Assembly: GCA_045613585.1 (NCBI GenBank)
Contig: JAZLBG010000018.1
Location: 1-25,155 of the forward strand
Length of the DNA stretch: 25,155 nt
Reading direction: 5' to 3'
Source: Fimenecus sp045613585
GTDB taxonomy: Bacteria; Bacillota; Clostridia; Oscillospirales; Acutalibacteraceae
Part shown: in pieces, positions 16,075 to 24,460 of the stretch
Layout: every line of letters starts with the position of its first letter
Position numbering within the stretch: the stretch's first letter is position 1
Made by a program: the position numbers and the translations under genes
Notes under the pieces: generated by a model
The model's input: only the letters and a program-made list of their open reading frames with translations
Database searches by the model: none
Told to the model about the DNA's origin: nothing

Positions 16075-16455
16075 ATGAAAAGAATTTTCTTTGCTATAGG
16101 AGCATTACTTTCAGCAATTCTTATCTGTGCAGCAGGGTATCTAATTCTTGTTGATACTTGCAACAAATTAGAAGCAACACTCAATGAGGTTGTGCTTTTT
16201 GCTGAAAAAGATGATATTGAAAATGCTCTTAAAAAAGCAGAAGACGTTGCAAAACAATGGGAAGATATTCACGGAAGAATTGAAGCAGTTGTAAATCACG
16301 CTGAAACTGACGAGCTTGAGGAATTAATAAAAAGCCTTCCCGTTTATGCCCGATTAGGCAACACAGAAAGACTTTGTGAAAAATCAGAAATCGCAATTAA
16401 CCGTCTTCATCATGTTATTAAAAATGAAAAAGTGTTAATCAGCAATATTTTATAA
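16075..16455 (+). CDS. DUF4363-type membrane-anchored protein
   Basis: A 126-residue protein with one N-terminal helix (MKRIFFAIGALLSAILICAAGYLIL, about 3-24) followed by a mostly helical extracytoplasmic region with charged heptad-like stretches (ENALKKAEDVAKQWEDIHGR). Size, topology and position directly behind a DUF421 gene match DUF4363, a clostridial family of unknown function. The reading frame extends upstream to 16033, but the ATG at 16075 is chosen because it follows AAAGGAC and begins 1 bp after the DUF421 stop. The gene ends 10 bp from the convergent GT-C gene, with no clear terminator between. Confidence 0.8.
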   Translation: MKRIFFAIGALLSAILICAAGYLILVDTCNKLEATLNEVVLFAEKDDIENALKKAEDVAKQWEDIHGRIEAVVNHAETDELEELIKSLPVYARLGNTERLCEKSEIAINRLHHVIKNEKVLISNIL

Positions 16456-16465
16456 TCTTTTAATT

Positions 16466-18310
16466 TTAGAATTTGCAATTTTCAACAGTTAACAAAATAC
16501 CATTTGATAAATTTTCTTTTGAAAAACTAAATATCTCCCCTACTGTTTGTACCATTGGGTTGTCTGGATTTGTTGTTTCAATATAAACATATTTTGGTAT
16601 TTTTTCAGGATTTTCCTTATAATATTCAATTAACATATCTGGATTTATGCTACCACGATACCAAGTTGAGTATGTTGCCATTGGTCGTTCAAGATACAAA
16701 TACATCCAGTTATTATAAGAAGCCAATAATACAGGGTCATCTTCATCCGTAAGACTTTTTATTATGTCCATATCATCTATTGCTTTATCATATTGGTTAT
16801 ATTGCTCTCGGGACATATACAAACCTGAATATGGCCCGGTTGTTGCTTTAGTTGGGTTTTCCATTGGCACTTGACCATACATATAGAAAATTCCATAAAA
16901 CAATATCTGCAAAGAAAAAGCAACAATTATTATTTTATGACAAGCACCTAAACGCTTTTTAGCAGTAGTTTCTGACTCATTTTCTTTTGAAGCAGATTTC
17001 GCCTCTTTCCATAAGTCCATAGCAAAAAATACGCCTACGACATTACCAATGGCAATAACAACTCCAACACCTGCTAAATGAGTATCAACCGCCAGATAAT
17101 GAATGCATGCAGCTATTAGGCAAGGTATATACATGCAGTTAAACAATACTTTATTCTTGTTTTCTGTCAACACATAGCAAACCGTAGAAATTACAAAAAA
17201 TGGGAATGAAACACCAAACAAGTTGAAATCTGTTCCTATTAAAGTGGCAAACATAAAAATCATCGCCCACACTAAAGAACCAGTTAAATATGCAAAGCGG
17301 TGTGCATTAGTTTTCTTATTTTTATCAAAAAACATTGCTACGAAAATTATAGGCAATATCCAAGGCATACCAAGATTAGCTTTACTGAAATATCCTAATG
17401 TTTTTAATGGCTTTGCAAAAGCAGAATCTGAAGTAATGTCATACTCACTGTTTCCTAAAAGATTTTCAACGTTGTTAATAATAGACTCAATTGTTCCACC
17501 TGTCAAAAAGAAGAAACTAACGGCAATAATAGCCATTATTAAAATTCCGCAAGAAATCCACAAAACTGCCTCTTTATTGAAAAAACAGTTATAGTTTTCT
17601 ACATTTGGAAAAACTTGAAGGGCTTGGCTTTTTTGCTCTCTTTTTTGTTTTTTTGTAAGTTTTTTACCTTTTTCAGATGCATGAGAAATCTTAGCTTTAA
17701 CTACATAATTTATCAAATTCTGGCGCTTTGTCCATAACACGCAAACTAAAAGATACAATGCAAAGGCAATGCAAAAAAGCGGGTTGCATACACAACAACC
17801 ACCAAAGCAAATACCTGCAAAAATATAAAACTGTACAGATTGTTTTTGATAAATTGAAACAAGGCAAAGTGATAGCAATAATAAAAATACAACAAGCATA
17901 GACTGATAGCTTATAGCCTGAATTCTATATGTTATTTGAACATAAAATATCATTGATGCCATAATTGCCCAGTTACCATATTTTCTGAAAAAACGATATA
18001 TTATGACTGCTAACGTTGTATGAATCAAAATATATGTACATCTTAAAAAAATAAATACACCATCAGCAGAATTTTTAATGGTTGCCCATATATACATTGG
18101 CAAATATGAAAATACTGTGAAAAACTGTGTAAGATGCCATTCATGTTGGATTAAACTATCACCATTGAATATGATACGAAACGGTACTGTTGCGTAATAA
18201 GTTTCATCATGGAAAAATGGAATAACAAAAAGAAAAACTGCATGCAACAATAAGCCTGTTAACAATGCTATAGCAAAAATAATATCTGTTTTTTTCAGTT
18301 TTTTAATCAT
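16466..18310 (-). CDS. GT-C-like integral membrane glycosyltransferase
   Basis: A 614-residue polytopic protein with about eleven or twelve helices. After the first helix comes FFHDETYY (about 32-39), the acidic first-loop motif of GT-C transferases (PMT, ArnT and GT39-like), which use lipid-phosphate sugars as donors. A strongly basic cytoplasmic loop (KGKKLTKKQKREQKSQ) lies near residue 225. The C-terminal soluble part (about 490-614) has GPYSGLYMSREQYNQYDKA and YLERPMATYSTWYRGS. The acceptor is unknown. It is divergent from the rSAM/GT2/nucleotidyltransferase operon, whose GT2 is of the kind that makes lipid-phosphate sugars, so a joint pathway is plausible. The ATG follows AGAGGG. Class likely; reaction inferred. 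Confidence 0.75.
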   Translation of the reverse strand: MIKKLKKTDIIFAIALLTGLLLHAVFLFVIPFFHDETYYATVPFRIIFNGDSLIQHEWHLTQFFTVFSYLPMYIWATIKNSADGVFIFLRCTYILIHTTLAVIIYRFFRKYGNWAIMASMIFYVQITYRIQAISYQSMLVVFLLLLSLCLVSIYQKQSVQFYIFAGICFGGCCVCNPLFCIAFALYLLVCVLWTKRQNLINYVVKAKISHASEKGKKLTKKQKREQKSQALQVFPNVENYNCFFNKEAVLWISCGILIMAIIAVSFFFLTGGTIESIINNVENLLGNSEYDITSDSAFAKPLKTLGYFSKANLGMPWILPIIFVAMFFDKNKKTNAHRFAYLTGSLVWAMIFMFATLIGTDFNLFGVSFPFFVISTVCYVLTENKNKVLFNCMYIPCLIAACIHYLAVDTHLAGVGVVIAIGNVVGVFFAMDLWKEAKSASKENESETTAKKRLGACHKIIIVAFSLQILFYGIFYMYGQVPMENPTKATTGPYSGLYMSREQYNQYDKAIDDMDIIKSLTDEDDPVLLASYNNWMYLYLERPMATYSTWYRGSINPDMLIEYYKENPEKIPKYVYIETTNPDNPMVQTVGEIFSFSKENLSNGILLTVENCKF

Positions 18311-18346
18311 AAGAAACCCTCTGAAAATCAGTGTATTGTGAAGATA

Positions 18347-18375
18347 ATTTTAGCATAAAACACAAATCAAGTCAA
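18347..18375 (-). promoter_or_regulatory. Promoter of the GT-C gene
   Basis: On the minus strand TTGACT (18375-18370) and TAAAAT (18352-18347) are separated by 17 bp. A TG one base upstream of the -10 gives an extended -10 (TGCTAAAAT). It lies 36 bp before the GT-C ATG. Confidence 0.7.
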
Positions 18376-18423
18376 ATTCTACATGCTATTTGGTGAAATC
18401 GGTAATAATCCATAGTAAAACAC

Positions 18424-18453
18424 TTGATATTTATTGCTTTTTTATGATATAAT
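18424..18453 (+). promoter_or_regulatory. Promoter of the radical SAM operon
   Basis: TTGATA (18424-18429) and a perfect TATAAT (18448-18453) lie 18 bp apart. TATAAT ends 29 bp before the ATG. With the promoter at 18347-18375 it forms a divergent pair about 50 bp apart, so one regulator could control both sides. Confidence 0.75.
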
Positions 18454-18482
18454 TAGACAAATTATACTAGGGGAATTATGTA

Positions 18483-19922
18483 ATGAGCAAAGTAATGTTA
18501 CTGTACCCACCAGGGAAACAATATCAACGTAGCGAAGACCGTGCACAATGTAATATTGATGATTCTGCAGTAGCAACAACTCACGCTTGCAATGACATAG
18601 GCTATGCTGCTTCAGTTTTATTAGAAAAAGGTTACAAAGTTTTTTTACGTGATTATCAGACTGAATTATCCACTAAAGAGCAAGTAAAAGCTGATATTGA
18701 AGAATTTAAACCTGACTTAATTTTTATAAGCATCACAAATGCAACAATCTACGACGACCTTGATTTCATCAACTGGATTAAATCATTCCACAATTGTAAA
18801 TTTGTTATAAAGGGTGCTATTTTCTATAATCCTAAAAAAAGTCTTCTTGAAACGCTTGACCTTAGTAATGTTTCCTGCCTTGTTGGTGGTGAAATTGAGT
18901 TTATAATGGGTCCTGTCACCGATTGTCTTTTAAGAAACGAGGGTAATCTTGACGACATCTCTGGTATTATTTACAACAATGGTAGTGAATTTGTTTCAAC
19001 AAAATTTGATTGTTGGAATAAAAATTTAGATGAGCTTCCTTTCCCTGCAAGACATTTAATGAATAATGCACTTTATACACGACCTGATACTGGTGAGCCT
19101 ATGGCAACAATTTCTGTTGCAAAGGGTTGTCCGTCACAGTGCATTTATTGTCTTACACCTATTATCTCAGGCAAAAATGTCCGTTTAAGAAGTGTAGAAA
19201 ATGTTTTTTCTGAAATAGAAGAATGCTACTACAAATTCAATATCAGAAACTTCTTCTTTAAGGCAGATACTTTTACTATTGATAACGAATGGGCATCACA
19301 ATTGTGTGATAAAATTATCAACTCACCTCTTAATGGAAAAATTGAGTTTACTGCAAATTCAAGAACAAAACCATTATCTTTTGAACTGTTGCAAAAAATG
19401 AAGCAAGCTGGTTGCTTTATGCTTGCTGTTGGCTTTGAAACAGGTTCAGAAAAAACCATGAAGCTCATTAAAAAAGGTGCTACTCTTGAAGATAGTCTTC
19501 GTGCTGCTAAACTTACAAAAAAAGCAGGAATTCCTTTGTTTGGTTTCTTTATGATTGGGTTTCCTTGGGAAACAAAAGAAGATATTAAACAAACTGAAAA
19601 ATTCATTTTTAAATTAAATCCTGACTTTATTGAGTTGCATATAGCAATGCCATATTACGGTACAGAACTTTATCAATATTGTGTAAACTATAACACATTA
19701 AGTGATTTGGCTTGGGGTAATGATTATTATGCTCCAAACACTATTGGTACAAGCACTGTAAGTATTGATGATGTTATAAAAATGAAAAAGCAAATGCAAT
19801 TAAAATTTCATTTGCGACCAATATATATTCTTAAAACACTTAAAAAGTGCATAACATCATTCACTCAATTCAAGAATTATGCACATCACGCTATTAAACT
19901 TTTAAAGAAAAATCTTTTTTGA
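18483..19922 (+). CDS. B12-binding-domain radical SAM protein (first of two)
   Basis: A 479-residue class B-type radical SAM enzyme. The N-terminal Rossmann-like part (about 1-150) follows the cobalamin-binding layout (HACNDIGYAASVLLEKGYKV, then KPDLIFISITNATIYDD) but has no DxHxxG, so a histidine ligand to cobalt is not predicted. The radical SAM barrel starts at about 208 with GCPSQCIYC (C216, C220, C223 bind the 4Fe-4S cluster) and has FETGSEKTMKLIKKG and MIGFPWET. The tail from about 440 is basic and hydrophobic, as in relatives acting on lipids. The ATG follows AGGGGA. First gene of a four-gene operon, 8 bp from the next rSAM gene. Substrate unknown; methyl transfer or rearrangement are both possible. 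Confidence 0.85.
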   Translation: MSKVMLLYPPGKQYQRSEDRAQCNIDDSAVATTHACNDIGYAASVLLEKGYKVFLRDYQTELSTKEQVKADIEEFKPDLIFISITNATIYDDLDFINWIKSFHNCKFVIKGAIFYNPKKSLLETLDLSNVSCLVGGEIEFIMGPVTDCLLRNEGNLDDISGIIYNNGSEFVSTKFDCWNKNLDELPFPARHLMNNALYTRPDTGEPMATISVAKGCPSQCIYCLTPIISGKNVRLRSVENVFSEIEECYYKFNIRNFFFKADTFTIDNEWASQLCDKIINSPLNGKIEFTANSRTKPLSFELLQKMKQAGCFMLAVGFETGSEKTMKLIKKGATLEDSLRAAKLTKKAGIPLFGFFMIGFPWETKEDIKQTEKFIFKLNPDFIELHIAMPYYGTELYQYCVNYNTLSDLAWGNDYYAPNTIGTSTVSIDDVIKMKKQMQLKFHLRPIYILKTLKKCITSFTQFKNYAHHAIKLLKKNLF

Positions 19923-19930
19923 GGTAAATA

Positions 19931-21409
19931 ATGAAAGTTTTATTTATTAACCCTTCTGTTGGCTATTATACACGCGCCCTTTCAAATCCATTAGGACTTC
20001 TCTCAATAGCTACTCACATAAAAAACAACGGATATGAAGTAAAACTTGAGGACCGTTGTGTTAATAAATCAAATATCAATAAACTGTTAGATTCATATAA
20101 ACCCGACATTATTGGTGTATCTCTTATGTCATCACGTGGTCTTATTGATGCTGAAAAAATCTCTAAGGCTGCAAGAGCAAGAGGAATTCCAGTTGTCTGG
20201 GGCGGTCAGATGCCTTCTCTTCAGATGGAGCAAGTGTTAGAACTTGACCTTGTAGATTATATTTCATATGGTGAAGGTGAAGAAACCTGGCTTGAAATGA
20301 TGCAAGCTTTAGAAAAGGGCGAGTCTTTCGAGAATATTCAAGGTTTAGCATATAAAGAAAATGGCAAAATAGTTATTACTCCTTGTCGCAAGTTTGCTGA
20401 CCTTCGTGATATGCCTGTTTCTGACTACACTCTTATTGACCCACCAAAATATATGCAGACATATCTTGGTTGTAAAAAGATGATGTACATATATTCTGCA
20501 AAGGGTTGTCCTTGCAGATGTGCTTTTTGCTCAAATATGAATTTCCATAAGAGCACTTACAGAAAACGCCCTAACGAGTATGTTTTGGAAGAAATCCGTT
20601 ACCTTATTGAAAATCACGGTGCAGACGGTTTCTTCTTCTCGGACGAGCTTTGGGTTGTAAAAAGAGAAGATTTAGTTGATTTCTGCCAGAAAGTTCACGA
20701 AAGCGGCTTAAAATTCCAATGGGGTATTGAACTTCGTATCGGTATGTTTGGTGAAGAAGAATATCAAATGCTTTACGATGCAGGTTGCAGATGGATTTTC
20801 TTCGGTATTGAAACAGGCTCAAAGGAAATGCAGAAAATCGTTCACAAGAATATTGACTATAACAAGATTGCTCCTACTTTTGAAATTCTTAACAGAATCG
20901 GCATAACAACCATCGGCTCATTCATTATCGGTTTCCCGAATGAAACTGTTGACCAACTCCGTGATACTGTTAAGTTATTAAATACAGTTAAGGCAAATCT
21001 TACACCTGTTTTCCATTTCACACCTATTCCCGGTACTGAACTTTATGACCAGGTTGTGGCTGATGGCAGTTACAAAGCACCAAAGACACTTAAAGCAATG
21101 AGCAAGGTTGTTGCAACTGAATCATTGGGCGTTAACCTTTCCAAAGTTCCAAATGTTGATTTAAGAGTTATCAGAAGTTGGTATTTGTGGAAGAGTTTTT
21201 CAAATAAAGGTGCTTTACAAGAGCATGGTGCATTTGAATTTGCAAAAGAAACAATTCTTAATGGACTTCACTCCATTTCCCTTAAAGGTCCAATCAATTT
21301 CTTTATTGACGGCTTTAAGGCTTTATATGAATTTTTGTATATTTTCTGGTTTTCACACGCATATCCAAAAATTATAAAGAAATATGATTTAGATAAAACT
21401 TACGATTAA
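19931..21409 (+). CDS. B12-binding-domain radical SAM protein (second of two)
   Basis: A 492-residue protein of the same architecture as its upstream neighbour but clearly different in sequence. The N-terminal cobalamin-type domain (about 1-135) has NPLGLLSIATHIKNNGYEV, KPDIIGVSLMSS and VVWGGQMPS and ends in YISYGEGEETW, with no DxHxxG. The cluster motif is GCPCRCAFC (C193, C197, C200), followed by FFGIETGSKEMQKIVHK and IIGFPNET. The C-terminal region (about 390-492) is helical, with an aromatic segment (FLYIFWFSHAYPKI) that suggests membrane contact. The ATG follows GAGGTAA. The 8-bp and 10-bp gaps on either side put it firmly in the operon. A distant relative of BchE/HpnJ-type enzymes; reaction unknown. 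Confidence 0.87.
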   Translation: MKVLFINPSVGYYTRALSNPLGLLSIATHIKNNGYEVKLEDRCVNKSNINKLLDSYKPDIIGVSLMSSRGLIDAEKISKAARARGIPVVWGGQMPSLQMEQVLELDLVDYISYGEGEETWLEMMQALEKGESFENIQGLAYKENGKIVITPCRKFADLRDMPVSDYTLIDPPKYMQTYLGCKKMMYIYSAKGCPCRCAFCSNMNFHKSTYRKRPNEYVLEEIRYLIENHGADGFFFSDELWVVKREDLVDFCQKVHESGLKFQWGIELRIGMFGEEEYQMLYDAGCRWIFFGIETGSKEMQKIVHKNIDYNKIAPTFEILNRIGITTIGSFIIGFPNETVDQLRDTVKLLNTVKANLTPVFHFTPIPGTELYDQVVADGSYKAPKTLKAMSKVVATESLGVNLSKVPNVDLRVIRSWYLWKSFSNKGALQEHGAFEFAKETILNGLHSISLKGPINFFIDGFKALYEFLYIFWFSHAYPKIIKKYDLDKTYD

Positions 21410-21419
21410 GGTGACAAAA

Positions 21420-22355
21420 ATGAGTAAAAAACTAATTTCAATTGTTGTTCCCAATTTCAACGAGGCAGATACTCTTGATGAGTTATACGAAAGAACAACA
21501 TGTGTTATGCAATCTCTCACAAAATACGATTATGAAATCGTGTTTTTTGACGACGGCTCAACTGATGGTTCAAAAAAGAAAATAGAAGAGCTTTGCCAAA
21601 AAGACGAGCATATTAAAGCAGTTTTTTATTCAAAGAATTTCGGTTATGCAAAGGGTACTTTCTACTGTTTCCAACAGGCAAAGGGTGATTGTGCAGTAAT
21701 TTTACACGCAGATTTACAAAATCCACCTGAAGAAATTCCAAGACTTGTTGAAAAATGGGAAACAGGTGCTCAAATTGTTTTCGGTGTTAAAAATCAAAGC
21801 CGTGAAAACAAGTTTGTTTACTTTATACGTACAGTTTTCTATTGGGTAATCAACAATATTTTTGGCGTTAAAATGGTGCCACATGCAACTGAATTTGAGT
21901 TGTTTGACAAAAGTTTTATTGATGTACTCAAAAGAATTAACACAAATGAGCCATTCCTTCGTGGTCTTATTTATGAATATGGCTCATCCTTTGAATTTGT
22001 ATATTATCTTCAAGAAAAACGAAAAAAGGGTAAAAGCAAATTCACCCTTTCAAAATACTATGACTTTGCGGTTTGTGGTATTGTAAATGCCTCAAAGGTT
22101 TTACCAAGACGAGTAATTGCTGTATCAATAATTATGATGCTTTTAACTATTGCAGAGCTTCTTATTTTCTGTGTACCAAACGCATTTGATTTAGGACTTA
22201 ATGAAGCATTTACTAGCATTATGATAAGATTAGCAATCATCTTTATGGGATTACTTTTATTGATGGTTTGCTTCTGTGCAGAGCATCTTATTTCACTTCC
22301 TCGAAACAATGGTGAAAAGCCAATAATTATTGAAGAGAGAAGAATTAATTATTAA
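21420..22355 (+). CDS. Family 2 glycosyltransferase, polyprenyl-phosphate type
   Basis: A 311-residue GT2 enzyme like GtrB, ArnC and bacterial dolichol-phosphate-mannose synthases, which move a sugar from a nucleotide donor to a polyprenyl phosphate. It has ISIVVPNFNEADTLDEL (7-23), the nucleotide-binding FFDDGSTDGS (42-51), HADLQNPPEE (96-105, where relatives often read DADLQDPPE), KNFGYAKGT, and a long amphipathic part ending in two C-terminal helices (about 226-252 and 265-290). The frame opens with GTG at 21411, but the ATG at 21420 has AAGGTGA at a good distance and is preferred. Its product could be the donor for the divergent GT-C protein. Sugar identity unknown. Confidence 0.88.
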   Translation: MSKKLISIVVPNFNEADTLDELYERTTCVMQSLTKYDYEIVFFDDGSTDGSKKKIEELCQKDEHIKAVFYSKNFGYAKGTFYCFQQAKGDCAVILHADLQNPPEEIPRLVEKWETGAQIVFGVKNQSRENKFVYFIRTVFYWVINNIFGVKMVPHATEFELFDKSFIDVLKRINTNEPFLRGLIYEYGSSFEFVYYLQEKRKKGKSKFTLSKYYDFAVCGIVNASKVLPRRVIAVSIIMMLLTIAELLIFCVPNAFDLGLNEAFTSIMIRLAIIFMGLLLLMVCFCAEHLISLPRNNGEKPIIIEERRINY

Positions 22356-22392
22356 TCTTAAATAATCGCCAGAGCAGAAAAGAGGGATGTTA

Positions 22393-23118
22393 ATGGTTGG
22401 CGTAATATTAGCGGCAGGCGATGGTACACGTCTTAAAAGTAGCAGTAACGAAAATCGTTGCAAGCCATTAACAGAGGCAAATGGCAAAACCCTTATTGAA
22501 TATGCTCTTGATAACTTATTAGCTCTTGAAATTGTCAAGGCATATATCGTTATAGGAAAAGAAGGCGATTTAATTAAACAAGCTATCGGTGATGAATACA
22601 AAAACATAGAAACTCATTATGTATGTCAACAAGAGCAAAAAGGTTTAATGAACGCCTTTTTACAAGCATTAAAGGTTATGGAGTGTAACGAAACCGTAGT
22701 ATTACAATTATCTGACGAAATCTTTATAGATTTAGAAATAGACGCTATTAAAAATGCTCTTAAAACAGAAAATGTTGACTTTTACTGTGGAGTTGCATTT
22801 GAAGAAAATCCAGAAAAAATTAAAAATAATTTTTCTGTAGAAACAGATAATGATTCTTCACTTATAAAATGCATAGAAAAGCCACAAACTGTTATTAATA
22901 ATGTAAAGGGTACCGGCTTTACAATTTTTAATAGCAAAACTCAAAAAGTAATTAAAGAAACATATAATTCTAATCCTGAAAAAATTTATGATTTGTGTGA
23001 CTGCTTTAATTATTTAGCATTATCAGGTTATTGTGGCAAGGCACTTAATATTGCAAAAAAAGAATTTAACATTAATACTATTTCAGAATTAACAGAAGCT
23101 GAAAGCTTTTTAAAATAA
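22393..23118 (+). CDS. Sugar-phosphate nucleotidyltransferase-like protein
   Basis: A 242-residue member of the NTP_transferase family, which joins an NTP and a phosphorylated sugar or alcohol to form an activated donor. The nucleotide-binding loop is VILAAGDGTRL (4-14), followed by CKPL (K24). QQEQKGLMNAF (79-89) and LQLSDEIF (104-111, D108 likely metal ligand) occupy the expected places. It is shorter than RmlA or GalU and nearer in size to LicC-like cytidylyltransferases, so the activated group might be an amino alcohol rather than a sugar. Two ATGs are possible; that at 22393 has GAGGG 6 bp upstream and is preferred over 22387. Last gene of the operon before a terminator. Confidence 0.83.
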   Translation: MVGVILAAGDGTRLKSSSNENRCKPLTEANGKTLIEYALDNLLALEIVKAYIVIGKEGDLIKQAIGDEYKNIETHYVCQQEQKGLMNAFLQALKVMECNETVVLQLSDEIFIDLEIDAIKNALKTENVDFYCGVAFEENPEKIKNNFSVETDNDSSLIKCIEKPQTVINNVKGTGFTIFNSKTQKVIKETYNSNPEKIYDLCDCFNYLALSGYCGKALNIAKKEFNINTISELTEAESFLK

Positions 23119-23135
23119 TTTAAAACATAAAAGCA

Positions 23136-23170
23136 AAAGACTGTCGGTCAAATCATAGCCGACAGTCTTT
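23136..23170. terminator. Bidirectional rho-independent terminator
   Basis: A perfect 12-bp stem, AAAGACTGTCGG (23136-23147) against CCGACAGTCTTT (23159-23170), encloses an 11-nt loop. Each arm is A-rich outside, so both strands have T-rich tails after the hairpin. It lies between the convergent nucleotidyltransferase (stop at 23118) and Asp-box (stop at 23175) genes and should end both transcripts. Confidence 0.88.
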
Positions 23171-23174
23171 CTTA

Positions 23175-24458
23175 TTATATTAATTTTTCAACATCACTTA
23201 GTTTAATTCGCTTTGACACAATAAAAGTTTTTCTTTTTTGTTTACCTTTATCTGTATCATATTTACCATACTCTTTTTCTTCTAGCGAAAAAACACCATA
23301 AGATGATGTGACGATTGTGCCATCAGAAAGCACTACATTACCACAATAGCCTGTATCTGCATTGGCAACTATTGATGGCTCATTTTGGTTGTCTAGATAT
23401 GTATGGGCAATCTTTATTCTATATTGACCCTCTCTACCATTTTTCAGGTCATCATAAGTACCAACCCATGCAACCCAACCTTCAGAATACCACTTCTTTT
23501 CACCACCAAGCTTGCGCATCTTTTTAACGCGCTTGCTATCACGCTCAATTGAACGGAATGTGATAAAAAGTCGTCCATCTTCAGTATATTCTGCTTTATG
23601 ACGCTCACCATTAAGTGCAAATGGTGCTTCTTTAGGTCTTGACCAAGTTTTCCCCTCATCATTTGAAAAAAGCAAAAGCGATGTGCAAGTCTTTTTGTTG
23701 CAACGAGCAATAAGACAAAGTTCGTCACCTATTCCCCTATTAGAGCGTACACACTCCACTTCGCAAATACCTGCATAAGTTTCATAATCACGATACTGTG
23801 AAAGATATTTTTCAGGCTTTGACCAGTTATATTCTCCATTCTCTTGGAATGTAAGAATAGTTTTATAATTCACAAAGTTATGGTCATGAAAAATGCCCAT
23901 CCATTTATCAACAAATTCGCCATTCTCTTTAAGGCGAGTAAGTGATGCCATAGCAACTATAGGAATTAAAGGCATTTCACTATCATTATCCCAAAAACGC
24001 TTGAACTCTGTCCAGGTTTTGCCCTCATCAAGAGAAATTGAACTATTAAATCCACCTGGAGTTGACATTCCCGGCCATTTTGAATTTGCAGAAATTAAAA
24101 TCAGTTTTTCTTCTCCATTTGTGAACTGCAAACGATAAACTGTTGGTGTTTCAAGAGATTCCTCCCACGATATTGGTTGATTTTCAATCTCTTTGTCATA
24201 AGATAAACCACCATTATCGCTGATTTTTGAAAGCACCGCACCTTTGCCATGCCCTTTGGGGTAAAGAGTAAGAATATCACCATTATTAAGAAGCACAGAG
24301 TCAGGATGTCCCAAATACCCCGCATTATCATCAACCACAGTATAATTATAAAGATATTTCAAATCTTCAGGTGTATTTTCTGGCTCAACGCTTAAATCCA
24401 CCAATGGGATATTATAATATCCTGTTTTTCTCTCGAATGGTCTTTTCTTAAACAACAT
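23175..24458 (-). CDS. Asp-box (BNR) beta-propeller protein, sialidase-like
   Basis: A 427-residue protein with three Asp-box motifs of the form SxDxGxxW/Y: SDNGGLSY (80-87), SLDEGKTW (142-149) and SNDEGKTW (265-272), which mark a sialidase-like six-bladed propeller. The N-terminal position where sialidases carry FRIP reads LGHPDSVLL (49-57), so the first arginine of the catalytic triad is not visible. HDHNF (191-195), ERHKAEY (285-291) and NQNEPSIVA late in the protein look like site residues. There is no signal peptide. It follows the ROK kinase gene by 2 bp with only a weak ribosome binding site, so translational coupling is likely. A glycosidase on imported glycan is a fair guess; true sialidase activity is doubtful. 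Confidence 0.75.
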   Translation of the reverse strand: MLFKKRPFERKTGYYNIPLVDLSVEPENTPEDLKYLYNYTVVDDNAGYLGHPDSVLLNNGDILTLYPKGHGKGAVLSKISDNGGLSYDKEIENQPISWEESLETPTVYRLQFTNGEEKLILISANSKWPGMSTPGGFNSSISLDEGKTWTEFKRFWDNDSEMPLIPIVAMASLTRLKENGEFVDKWMGIFHDHNFVNYKTILTFQENGEYNWSKPEKYLSQYRDYETYAGICEVECVRSNRGIGDELCLIARCNKKTCTSLLLFSNDEGKTWSRPKEAPFALNGERHKAEYTEDGRLFITFRSIERDSKRVKKMRKLGGEKKWYSEGWVAWVGTYDDLKNGREGQYRIKIAHTYLDNQNEPSIVANADTGYCGNVVLSDGTIVTSSYGVFSLEEKEYGKYDTDKGKQKRKTFIVSKRIKLSDVEKLI

Positions 24459-24460
24459 AA

